58,763 nucleotides of DNA. Origin: Bacteroidaceae bacterium (GTDB taxonomy: Bacteria > Bacteroidota > Bacteroidia > Bacteroidales > Bacteroidaceae). The notes below the pieces were generated by a model. The model ran no database searches, was not told the DNA's origin, and saw only the letters and a list, made by a program, of their open reading frames with translations. Made by a program: the position numbers and the translations under genes. Below, one piece after another: positions 9,364-17,038 of this stretch. The stretch lies in contig JAILBW010000134.1 of NCBI GenBank assembly GCA_024680695.1, positions 1 through 58,763 on the forward strand, given 5' to 3'. The stretch's first letter is position 1; every line of letters starts with the position of its first letter.

Positions 9364-11160
9364 ATGAAAAAAACACTCACAACACTCGTACTCCTTTCGG
9401 CAACAATGCTTGCCGTGCAGGCACAACAAGTGCCGCAAGTCGCTAACGTCCTCGGGCGCCGCACCACGTCACTCAACGGTTCGTGGCACTACATCGTCGA
9501 TGTGCAGGAAGAGGGCTACTACGACTATCGCATGAACCCCACACAGCATGGATTCTTCCGCAATGCCAAGCCGGAGAAACCCGAGGACCTCATCGAATAC
9601 GACTTCGACAAGTCGGAGGAAATGACCATCCCCTCCGACTGGAACACTCGCGACGAGCGACTCTTCTTCTATGAGGGAACCGTGTGGTTCTGCAAAAAGT
9701 TTTCCATCGATGCCTCCCAATTGAAGGAGGGATGGCGCAAACTGCTCTACTTCGGCGCCGTGAACTATGAAGCCTACGTCTATGTCAATGGCCATCGGAT
9801 GGGTCGCCATGTCGGCGGCTTCACCCCCTTCAACTTCGATATCACCGACCAGTTGCGGGAAGGTGAAAACTTCGTCATAGTGAAGGTCGATAACAAGCGC
9901 CATGCCGAAGATGTGCCCACGCAGATTTTCGACTGGTGGAACTATGGCGGCATCACTCGCGACGTTCTTCTTGTCGATGTTCCCTCCACCTATATCGAGA
10001 ACTACTCGCTCCAGTTGCTCAGTCTCGACGACCGCCGCTTGGCCTTCACGGTGACCCTGAACAAGGCCGAAGCTGGCCATCAGGTGACCCTGCGCATCCC
10101 CGAGCTGAAAGTGGAACGCACCGTTACCACTTCGGCTGACGGCACTGCCACCGCTTTCCTCAAGGCCAAGCCACAACTTTGGTCGCCCGTCAATCCAAAA
10201 CTCTACGCTGTCGAGATCTCGCTCAACGACGAGACAATCACCGACGAGGTAGGCTTCCGCACGATTTCGACGCGCGGCAAGCAGATACTGCTCAATGGCG
10301 AGCCCATCTTCCTCAAGGGCATCAGCATCCACGAGGAGAAAGCCTTTGGCGGCGGGCGAGCCAACTGCACCGACGACGCCCACACCCTCCTCTCCTGGGC
10401 CAAGGAACTCGGGTGCAACTTCGTGCGTCTCGCCCATTATCCGCACAACGAGTATGCAGTACGCGAAGCCGAGCGAATGGGCATCCTCGTCTGGTCTGAG
10501 ATACCCGTCTATTGGACCATCGCCTGGAAGAACTTCGCCACCTACCAGAACGCCGAGGCGCAACTCCACGACATGATTGCCCGCGACCACAATCGGGCCA
10601 ACGTCATCATCTGGTCAATCGCCAACGAGACCCCCCATTCGCCCGAGCGCGACCAGTTCCTCGGCCGTCTGGCCACCTACGCCCGCTCGCAGGACTCCAC
10701 CCGACTCATCTCGATGGCGATGGAGGTCACTGGCGCGGCAAACTACCACAACAAGTTGCAGGACAACATGAACCGCTACGTCGATGTCGTCGCCTTCAAC
10801 CAGTATATCGGATGGTATCGCGACGTGAACGACGCACCGAAGATGACATGGGAGATACCCTACGACAAGCCTGTTATCATCAGCGAGTTCGGTGGCGGAG
10901 CAAAGGCCGGCCTCCACGGACCGAAGAATCAGCGATGGACCGAGGAGTTTCAGGAAAACCTCTACCGCGAGAATACCGCTATGCTCGACAAGATCGACGG
11001 CCTCGCCGGCACCACGCCTTGGATACTGAAAGACTTCCGCTCGCCGCGCCGCGTCCTCACCGGCATTCAGGACTACTACAACCGCAAGGGACTCATCAGC
11101 GATCAGGGCGAGAAGAAACTCGCCTTCGACGTCCTGAAGAAATGGTACGAAGGGAAGTAA
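9364..11160 (+). CDS. GH2 family glycoside hydrolase (beta-glucuronidase/beta-galactosidase type)
   Basis: A 598-residue secreted GH2 enzyme. The upstream frame is open to 9295, but the ATG at 9364 begins a clear signal peptide (MKKTLTTLVLLSATMLAVQAQ), so that start is used. In order: a jelly-roll sugar-binding domain (about 25-190; LNGSWHYIVD, YFGAVNYEAYVYVNG), an Ig-like domain, and the TIM barrel from about 295 (GEPIFLKGISIHEE). The acid/base is Glu422 (WSIANETP) and the nucleophile is Glu508 (ISEFGGG). The compact size is closer to beta-glucuronidases and small beta-galactosidases than to LacZ. The motif AHYPHNEYAV is typical of the former branch. It is the last gene of the carbohydrate cluster; the precise sugar is uncertain. 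Confidence 0.88.
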   Translation: MKKTLTTLVLLSATMLAVQAQQVPQVANVLGRRTTSLNGSWHYIVDVQEEGYYDYRMNPTQHGFFRNAKPEKPEDLIEYDFDKSEEMTIPSDWNTRDERLFFYEGTVWFCKKFSIDASQLKEGWRKLLYFGAVNYEAYVYVNGHRMGRHVGGFTPFNFDITDQLREGENFVIVKVDNKRHAEDVPTQIFDWWNYGGITRDVLLVDVPSTYIENYSLQLLSLDDRRLAFTVTLNKAEAGHQVTLRIPELKVERTVTTSADGTATAFLKAKPQLWSPVNPKLYAVEISLNDETITDEVGFRTISTRGKQILLNGEPIFLKGISIHEEKAFGGGRANCTDDAHTLLSWAKELGCNFVRLAHYPHNEYAVREAERMGILVWSEIPVYWTIAWKNFATYQNAEAQLHDMIARDHNRANVIIWSIANETPHSPERDQFLGRLATYARSQDSTRLISMAMEVTGAANYHNKLQDNMNRYVDVVAFNQYIGWYRDVNDAPKMTWEIPYDKPVIISEFGGGAKAGLHGPKNQRWTEEFQENLYRENTAMLDKIDGLAGTTPWILKDFRSPRRVLTGIQDYYNRKGLISDQGEKKLAFDVLKKWYEGK

Positions 11161-11181
11161 CGCCGGAAAACCTCAATTTTC

Positions 11182-11213
11182 TTTGGCGCTTCCCACACTT
11201 TTTCGTAACTTCG
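11182..11213 (+). promoter_or_regulatory. Putative Bacteroidetes promoter of the fumarase gene
   Basis: TTTG at 11182-11185, a 20-base spacer, then TAACTTCG at 11206-11213, one base off the TAnnTTTG consensus. The fumarase ATG is 44 bases downstream. This marks a break in transcription from the glycosidase cluster. Confidence 0.5.
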
Positions 11214-11256
11214 CGTCGGAAAGAGCAATTACACATCAATACTATTCCATACACAA

Positions 11257-12903
11257 ATGGCTAACACACCCAATTTCAAGTATGCGCCCATGTTCCAGAT
11301 GGGCAAGGACGAGACCGAGTATTATCTGCTCACGAAGGACGGAGTCAGCGTGAGCGAGTTCGAAGGACACAAGATTCTGAAGGTGACGCCCGAGGCACTC
11401 ACCCGCATGGCCAACGCAGCCTTCCGCGACGTCAGTTTCCTGCTACGCCGCAGCCACAACGAGCAGGTGGCCAAGATTCTCCGCGACCCCGAAGCCAGCG
11501 ACAACGACAAGTATGTGGCGCTGACCTTCCTGCGCAACGCCGAAGTTTCGGCCAAGGGTCAACTCCCCCTGTGCCAAGACACCGGTACTGCCATCATCCA
11601 CGGCGAGAAGGGACAGCAAGTGTGGACAGGCTTCTGCGACGAAGAGGCACTATCGCTGGGCGTCTTCAAGACCTACACCGAGGAGAACCTCCGCTACAGC
11701 CAGAACGCACCCCTCACGATGTACGACGAGGTGAACACCAAGTGCAACCTGCCCGCGCAGATTGACATCGAGGCCACCGAGGGCATGGAATACCGATTCC
11801 TCATGGTGACCAAGGGCGGCGGCTCGGCCAACAAGACCTACCTCTATCAGGAGACCAAGGCGCGCATCCAGAACGAGGGCACCCTCATCCCCTTCCTCGT
11901 CGAGAAGATGAAGACTCTCGGCACCGCTGCCTGTCCACCCTACCATCTGGCCTTCGTCATTGGCGGCACCAGTGCCGAAAAGAACCTCCTCACCGTGAAA
12001 CTCGCCTCGACCCACTACTACGACAGCCTGCCCACCACGGGCGACGAGACCGGACGCGCCTTCCGCGACGTAGCGCTCGAGGAGCGCCTGCTCAAGGAGG
12101 CTTACAACATCGGGCTCGGCGCACAGTTCGGCGGTAAATACATGGCCCACGATGTCCGCGTCATCCGCCTGCCCCGCCACGGCGCCTCCTGCCCCATCGG
12201 ACTCGGAGTGAGTTGCTCGGCCGACCGCAACATCAAGGCAAAGATCAACGCCGACGGCATCTGGATCGAGAAGATGGACGACCGCCCCTACGAACTGATA
12301 CCCGAGTCGTTGCGCAACGCTGGCGAAGGCGACGTAGTGCGCGTCGATTTGAACCGACCGATGAGCGAAGTCTGCAAGCAACTGTCACAGTACCCCGTCT
12401 CGACCCGTCTGAGCCTCAACGGCACCATCATCGTAGGCCGCGACATCGCCCATGCCAAGATAAAGGCACGGTTGGATGCCGGAGAGCCAATGCCGCAATA
12501 CCTGAAGGACCACCCCATTTACTATGCCGGTCCTGCAAAGACCCCACAGGGAATGGCCTGCGGCTCGATGGGCCCCACCACCGCCGGGCGCATGGATCCC
12601 TACGTCGATGAGTTCCAAGACCACGGCGGCAGCCTAATCATGCTGGCCAAGGGCAACCGCTCGCAGGCCGTCACCGATGCCTGCAAGAAGCACGGCGGCT
12701 TCTACCTGGGTAGCATCGGAGGTCCCGCCGCCATCCTGGCTCAGAACAACATCAAGAGCATCGAGTGCGTCGAGTACCCCGAACTGGGCATGGAAGCCAT
12801 CTGGAAAATCGAGGTCGAGGACTTCCCCGCATTCATCCTCGTCGACGACAAGGGCAACGATTTCTTCAAGCAATTGAAGCCACGCTGCCTCGCCTGCCGA
12901 TAA
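11257..12903 (+). CDS. Class I fumarate hydratase (iron-sulfur)
   Basis: Oxygen-sensitive class I fumarase, converting fumarate and malate in the cytoplasm; 548 residues with no signal peptide. The N-terminal alpha domain carries three Cys matching the [4Fe-4S] ligands: about Cys106 (PLCQDTG), Cys226 (TAACPPYH) and Cys320 (GVSCSADR). The C-terminal beta domain follows ([25 protein letters not shown]). In anaerobes such as Bacteroidales the enzyme supports the reductive branch that makes succinate. The gene has its own promoter-like sequence. Its last 230 or so bases recur as a broken copy at 13756-13992. The gene looks intact and of normal length. Confidence 0.96.
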   Translation: MANTPNFKYAPMFQMGKDETEYYLLTKDGVSVSEFEGHKILKVTPEALTRMANAAFRDVSFLLRRSHNEQVAKILRDPEASDNDKYVALTFLRNAEVSAKGQLPLCQDTGTAIIHGEKGQQVWTGFCDEEALSLGVFKTYTEENLRYSQNAPLTMYDEVNTKCNLPAQIDIEATEGMEYRFLMVTKGGGSANKTYLYQETKARIQNEGTLIPFLVEKMKTLGTAACPPYHLAFVIGGTSAEKNLLTVKLASTHYYDSLPTTGDETGRAFRDVALEERLLKEAYNIGLGAQFGGKYMAHDVRVIRLPRHGASCPIGLGVSCSADRNIKAKINADGIWIEKMDDRPYELIPESLRNAGEGDVVRVDLNRPMSEVCKQLSQYPVSTRLSLNGTIIVGRDIAHAKIKARLDAGEPMPQYLKDHPIYYAGPAKTPQGMACGSMGPTTAGRMDPYVDEFQDHGGSLIMLAKGNRSQAVTDACKKHGGFYLGSIGGPAAILAQNNIKSIECVEYPELGMEAIWKIEVEDFPAFILVDDKGNDFFKQLKPRCLACR

Positions 12904-12950
12904 GGAGCATAAATATTTGTCTCATTGACCATTAACCATTGACCATTACG

Positions 12951-12993
12951 CCCTCTGCGTACCCTCTCCTTTGGGAGAGGGGCGGGGAGAGGC
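12951..12993. repeat. Dispersed palindromic CTCCTTTGGGAG element
   Basis: After simple accattgaccatta repeats (12926-12948) comes ccctctcctttgggagaggggcggggagagg in broken form: a short perfect hairpin (ctctcctttgggagag) with a G-rich tail. Similar copies, in either orientation, are at 2215-2237, 9194-9232, 46548-46580 and 57601-57634. An in-frame ATG inside it (12971) is not used as a start. Confidence 0.6.
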
Positions 12994-13003
12994 TATTTAC
13001 TCT

Positions 13004-13477
13004 ATGGACGAGAATTATAACGATGTCGAGACGTTCGTCGAGGAAAATCCCATGACCGTCTCCCCCGAGATGAAGAACGACCTGCGCAGTTCCGCACGAT
13101 GGGCAAAGTTCCTGACAATCGTGATGGCCGTCGCTACGGCACTTGTGGCCCTCTTGGGCATCTTCATGATGGCCTTCAGTCGCTACGTCTTTCGCGACAT
13201 CCCCGCACAGTCAGGCATGGGCACCTTCCTGGGCCTCACCTATCTGGTGGTGACAGCCCTTGTGCTCTATCCCATCATTCAGGGTCTCACCTTCAGTCGC
13301 TGTGTCAAGAACGCCTGTCGGTACAACAGCGAGGAAGCACTTGCGCGCGGCTTCCGTGCGATGCACGCTTGGTTCCACTACAATGGCATTCTCACCATTG
13401 TCTCCTTGGTGCTCTATGTCATCATCCTCCTGGCTCTGATTCTGGCTATGGTCTTCGGCGTGTTCAGCAATCCCTGA
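13004..13477 (+). CDS. DUF5362-like integral membrane protein
   Basis: A 157-residue inner-membrane protein with an acidic soluble N-terminus (MDENYNDVETFVEENP) and three or four hydrophobic segments at about 31-55, 66-90 and 125-153. The layout and the phrase SSARWAKFLTIVMA resemble DUF5362 family proteins of Bacteroidetes. Their function is unknown. The ATG at 13004 is preferred over the one at 12971 because the extra eleven residues would come from the palindromic repeat. I see no partner gene, and the gene stands alone between the fumarase and the repeat-rich gap. Confidence 0.75.
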   Translation: MDENYNDVETFVEENPMTVSPEMKNDLRSSARWAKFLTIVMAVATALVALLGIFMMAFSRYVFRDIPAQSGMGTFLGLTYLVVTALVLYPIIQGLTFSRCVKNACRYNSEEALARGFRAMHAWFHYNGILTIVSLVLYVIILLALILAMVFGVFSNP

Positions 13478-13706
13478 CCTGTCATCCAAGAGGAATAAGC
13501 GAGAGCAGAACCGAATCACATTTGTGCTATGCCAAGTGGAAGCAGGGTCAACCGAAGTTAATTGCAAAATGCAAAATGCAAAATCTGGTGTCCTGTCTTT
13601 AAGGAAGTTCTTCGACCAGCGAAACTACATAGCGGGCCATGACGGGTTACACTTTAAAAATGAATGGGTTGAATGCCATTCAGCTAAACCCTGACGAGAA
13701 TTGAAT
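13478..13706. other. Gene-free stretch downstream of the DUF5362 gene
   Basis: Together with the fumarase fragment this gap runs to 14039. At about 13563-13585 there are three tandem gcaaaat units, also seen at 33187-33215. I found no supported gene, tRNA or clear promoter in this part. Confidence 0.5.
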
Positions 13707-13772
13707 TTCTGCTTGCTGTCGCGGGAGCCTCTGCTTGCTGTCGCGGAAGCTCCTGCGGGCTGTCACCGATGC
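13707..13772. repeat. 22-nt tandem repeat array (three units) entering the fumarase fragment
   Basis: Units at 13707-13728 and 13729-13750 differ at only two positions (core ctgcttgctgtcgcgg). A third, 13751-13772 (tcctgcgggctgtcaccg...), merges into the fumarase-derived sequence. The 22-nt period is the same as in the arrays at 38019, 43092, 50351 and 57183. Confidence 0.65.
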
Positions 13773-13992
13773 CTGCAAGAAGCACGGCGGCTTCTACCTG
13801 GGTAGCATCGGAGGTCCCGCCGCCATCCTGGCTCAGAACAACATCAAGAGCATCGAGTGTGTGGAGTATCCCGAGCTGGGCATGGAAGCCATCTGGAAGA
13901 TTGAGGTGGAGGACTTCCCTGCATTCATCCTCGTGGATGACAAGGGCAACGACTTCTTCAAGCAGCTGAAGCCCCGCTGCCCGATGGGATGA
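13756..13992 (+). pseudogene. Broken duplicate of the fumarase C-terminus
   Basis: This stretch encodes about 75 residues nearly identical to the end of the fumarase at 12665-12900 ([15 protein letters not shown] to FFKQLKPRC), then ends PMG-stop instead of LACR-stop. It has no catalytic alpha domain and no iron-sulfur Cys ligands, so it cannot be a working fumarase. A frame from 13735 would add seven unrelated residues derived from the repeat array. The first 100 bases are essentially identical to the intact gene. The rest carries about 14 differences, all synonymous by my reading. That implies descent from a second functional fumarase gene, with the front part either converted or recently recombined. 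Confidence 0.85.
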
Positions 13993-14039
13993 GGAGGCAT
14001 GGTTTTTGGTTTCAACATAGATAAAAAAGACGGAGAAAA

Positions 14040-14873
14040 ATGGCAAAAAGCGATTATCCAAAGGGCAGTGTGGGAAACCCCTACACACCAGACGAGTATC
14101 AATCCATGATGGACAATAATTCTTGGAAAGGTGGTTTTGTGGAGACTGGGAAAGGAAAATACGAATATTTTAGGAACAATCTGTATGAAGGAAACTCTGG
14201 CTGTGGTTGCGGATCTGATGGCGGTTCGGAAGGAAGCGGTTCAGACACTGGTTCGGGAAGCAATGTACAACCCTTGAATGGTTCTGGCTCCGTAGGCAGC
14301 AGTTGCTGGTCTGGTGAAATCAGCTCAGTGAATGATTTGGGAAACGACTGTGTGTATAAATGTCTTGAGTTTTTGGGTGGAAAGTTCAAATTAAATCTTA
14401 CTTCTGAGGCATTCCGTTACGATTATCTGACGGCGAATATGGGACGGGAAGGATGGTGCGGAACCAATGATGTGAACCAGTATTTAAACGGGCCAAATAC
14501 ATACGATTCAGAATCGACTCTATTGAATAAGAAATACAATTCAAAGCTTCTGCAGTATTTAAACTGTTTCTTTCAGATGGGGAACGATTCCTGGACGAGA
14601 GACATGGATGAGATTAGAACCTATTTTAATGAACATGAACCATCAGATAAACGAGGTTGCTATCTGGCACTTCTTGATACAGGAAAGGACAATGGAAGCG
14701 CACATGCTGTGGTTATTACGGGAAAGGCGGGCAAAAACTTATGGATTTATGACCCGGCATTAGTATTAGTAGATAGTGAAACAAACGAGGTAAATCAAGG
14801 AGATCCTTATTATGGGAATTATTACACGGATAGTAAGATTATATGTACAGTCTTAATTACAGGGATAAAATGA
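14040..14873 (+). CDS. Papain/C39-like Cys-His protein with Gly/Ser-rich linker, cassette gene 1
   Basis: I do not recognise a named family. The 277-residue protein has three parts. Residues 1-45 hold YTPDEYQSMM...SWKGGFVE with a Gly-Gly, but no ordinary signal peptide. Residues 51-90 are low complexity, rich in Gly and Ser with CGCG. The C-terminal globular domain has a plausible cysteine-peptidase triad: Cys104 (GNDCVYKC; Cys108 also possible), His222 (AHAVVITG) and Asp238 (IYDPA). That order and spacing match papain/C39-like folds. The gene is clearly more AT-rich than its surroundings and overlaps the next gene (ATGA), so it probably arrived by transfer. It could be a secreted effector, a peptidase that frees a peptide, or a non-enzymatic relative. 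Confidence 0.65.
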   Translation: MAKSDYPKGSVGNPYTPDEYQSMMDNNSWKGGFVETGKGKYEYFRNNLYEGNSGCGCGSDGGSEGSGSDTGSGSNVQPLNGSGSVGSSCWSGEISSVNDLGNDCVYKCLEFLGGKFKLNLTSEAFRYDYLTANMGREGWCGTNDVNQYLNGPNTYDSESTLLNKKYNSKLLQYLNCFFQMGNDSWTRDMDEIRTYFNEHEPSDKRGCYLALLDTGKDNGSAHAVVITGKAGKNLWIYDPALVLVDSETNEVNQGDPYYGNYYTDSKIICTVLITGIK

Positions 14874-15535
14874 TAAGGAGGATAAATAATATCGGCATAT
14901 TCGTTGTCTTCGCCTGCATGCTTCTTCGGGCGAATGCACAAGATGTAATAGGATTCCCATACAGTCCGGACGAAGGGGATATGCGGGGTTCACTCGCATC
15001 GTACCCTGACAGCCATATTAAGGAACTTATCGGGGGAATAACTGTGGACGATATTTTTGTGGGGCCTGTGTTGATTGGGGTAGATAAGCGGAAAATAAAG
15101 CCTGCATGGAATGAACAGTATAAGAAGCCTCTTCTCCTGCGTGGTGTTGGGCCGGACAATGATTCTCTGCTTATAACGTCTTACGATGATGAAATAAAAG
15201 ACACAGTCCGTGCAGTCAAAGGGCACCCCTTTCCGTATGTTCATTTCACGCCATTCCGTTCAACTGCGCCAATAAAATGGACTACCTTAGACGAACTTCG
15301 TAAAGAGTATCTTCCTGACGTGCAGGAGCCAGTAGTCTATACAATTGATAAGTATATTATTACTGACCCCTTTTATTTCAAACTGGACCATGACTATGTG
15401 GGACGCATAGAGAAACTTAATTCGCATGATATAGAAGCACTGAAGGCTTTCCCTCCATTTACCTTTATCCGTATATTTACGAAGACAAAACACAATTGGC
15501 AGTGGCACCTAAATTCTTATGAATCGAAGGAGTGA
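14870..15535 (+). CDS. Secreted protein with a TonB-plug-like C-terminal segment, cassette gene 2
   Basis: Unknown function. The ATG at 14870 overlaps the stop of the previous gene and starts a good signal peptide (MIRRINNIGIFVVFACML..., ending NAQ); an in-frame ATG at 14843 would place nine residues before it. The mature protein is about 197 residues. Its C-terminal part (VVYTIDKYIITDP...SHDIEALKAF...FIRIFTKT) has the rhythm of TonB plug domains and related Bacteroidetes envelope proteins (VDG...I.P.DI..I.VLK...ITTK). There is no beta-barrel, so it is not a receptor. AT-rich like its neighbours and overlapping gene 3 by 17 bases. It may be an envelope partner or an immunity-like protein for gene 1; both ideas are inference. 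Confidence 0.6.
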   Translation: MIRRINNIGIFVVFACMLLRANAQDVIGFPYSPDEGDMRGSLASYPDSHIKELIGGITVDDIFVGPVLIGVDKRKIKPAWNEQYKKPLLLRGVGPDNDSLLITSYDDEIKDTVRAVKGHPFPYVHFTPFRSTAPIKWTTLDELRKEYLPDVQEPVVYTIDKYIITDPFYFKLDHDYVGRIEKLNSHDIEALKAFPPFTFIRIFTKTKHNWQWHLNSYESKE

Positions 15536-16955
15536 GAGAAGCAGAATCGTACAGACATTCTGGTCGGCTCATGGCTCGGCGTTGTTGAGTTCGTATGGGT
15601 GGCCGCATGCCGAGTATAACCTGATGTCGTGGGCTATGAGTTGTCTGAGCCTCCGGGAACACTATGATGATGTGGAACTGTACACCGACACGGAGGGTCA
15701 TCGCATTCTGATTGAGCAGTTGCGTCTGCCTTATTCACGGATTCATGTCGTGCTGGACGATTTCGACTGTCTTCCTTTTCATTGGGCGCTGGCCAAGATA
15801 AAGACCTATTCCCTGCAAGAAACTCCTTTCGTGCATGTAGATGGCGATATTTATCTTCCCAATCCCCTGAAAGCAGAGATGTTTGATGCGAACTTGGTTA
15901 CACAGAATCGTGAAATCGGCACACTATACTATCGGCGCATGATGGATCGTATTCTGGCAGAAAAGGAAATAACGCTTCCTGACATCGCGCAAAGGGCAGT
16001 CAGGAAAGATTCGCTTGCGTCCTATAATATGGGATTCTTTGGTGGAAAGAATCTGGATTTTATACGCCGTTACTGCAATCTCGCATTTCAATTTGTAGAA
16101 GACAATCATTTGAATGACCTCAAATACCGGCACGTCAGTTTGGATTGCAATGTGTTCTTTGAACAGATGTTGTTCGCTTTGATGGCAGATGAAGAACATC
16201 AGAAAGTAGAGAGTGTTTTGGGCAGGGAAATGGAGGATCAGGGCTATACAGGGCGTGAGTTCTGTGACTTTATAAACTTTGAAAAGACACCCTTTCTTCA
16301 TTTATTGGGAGGCCATAAACGAAATCAATATCAGTGTGAGATGCTGGAGAAGACTCTGTTACGTTTTTATCCAGACTTCCATCGGCGTATCATGTCTTTA
16401 TTCCCGGAAAAGCACATACGTTTCGACCAAGGTTTTAACGAGAAGAAGTTATCGCAAGACGACATGCCCACGGAAGATTATGGTACATTCCTGTCTGATG
16501 CCCGAGAGGTTTGGAATAACATCTCATTGAATCAGTTGTATGAATGGGCTGAGAAAAATTCGCAGTTTTTTAATTTCATCACAGCCTCCACAGCCGCTCA
16601 ATTAAACACGTTGATGGAGGCAAACCCATATATTGCCTATTATGAAATACCAAGAGAATGTGGCGAGGATATTGTGGAGAAGTTCAGAAAAAGATTGAAG
16701 TGTGAACCTTTCTTCCCGCTCAGATGGATTGCAGTGATACCCTCGTTGCGTGATTCAGGGATTAAGGAATTTGCCGCGCTGGACGATGAGTTCCTAATCT
16801 TGCAAAGGTTGAAAGAAGGACAGTTCTCTGTACAATATTTGCAGAAGTATATTTATCCCGAGAGTGAGGAACACCCCATTTCAATACAACGTCATCTTTA
16901 TGAAGGAATAAAAACGTTGTTGCATCATGGCTTGTTGGCTGTAGCAAATAGCTGA
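15519..16955 (+). CDS. DUF6734 glycosyltransferase-like protein, cassette gene 3
   Basis: A 478-residue cytoplasmic protein resembling the DUF6734 family of Bacteroidetes. The N-terminal half looks like a GT-A nucleotide-sugar transferase: IVQTFWSAHG, then FVHVDGDIYLPNP, where DGD could serve as the metal-binding DxD, followed by YNMGFFGGKNLDFIRRY. The C-terminal half is helical with no motif I know. No signal or membrane segment is seen. It overlaps the end of cassette gene 2 and shares its AT-rich composition, so the three genes seem to have moved together. DUF6734 members, as I recall, often sit beside genes for secreted or ribosomal peptides; a role in glycosylating the product of gene 1 or 2 is a guess. 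Confidence 0.72.
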   Translation: MNRRSERSRIVQTFWSAHGSALLSSYGWPHAEYNLMSWAMSCLSLREHYDDVELYTDTEGHRILIEQLRLPYSRIHVVLDDFDCLPFHWALAKIKTYSLQETPFVHVDGDIYLPNPLKAEMFDANLVTQNREIGTLYYRRMMDRILAEKEITLPDIAQRAVRKDSLASYNMGFFGGKNLDFIRRYCNLAFQFVEDNHLNDLKYRHVSLDCNVFFEQMLFALMADEEHQKVESVLGREMEDQGYTGREFCDFINFEKTPFLHLLGGHKRNQYQCEMLEKTLLRFYPDFHRRIMSLFPEKHIRFDQGFNEKKLSQDDMPTEDYGTFLSDAREVWNNISLNQLYEWAEKNSQFFNFITASTAAQLNTLMEANPYIAYYEIPRECGEDIVEKFRKRLKCEPFFPLRWIAVIPSLRDSGIKEFAALDDEFLILQRLKEGQFSVQYLQKYIYPESEEHPISIQRHLYEGIKTLLHHGLLAVANS

Positions 16956-17038
16956 ACGGAGAGATTCAAAAAGAACCTCTCCTCCCAAATTTTCCTGATA
17001 GTGAGACGCTTTATGACAGGCTATGCGCCTCATTCCGT

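Noticed and set aside
13735..13992. An intact small gene for a fumarase-like protein
   Set aside because: It covers only the last part of the beta domain and starts in repeat-derived sequence, so it is treated as a fragment.
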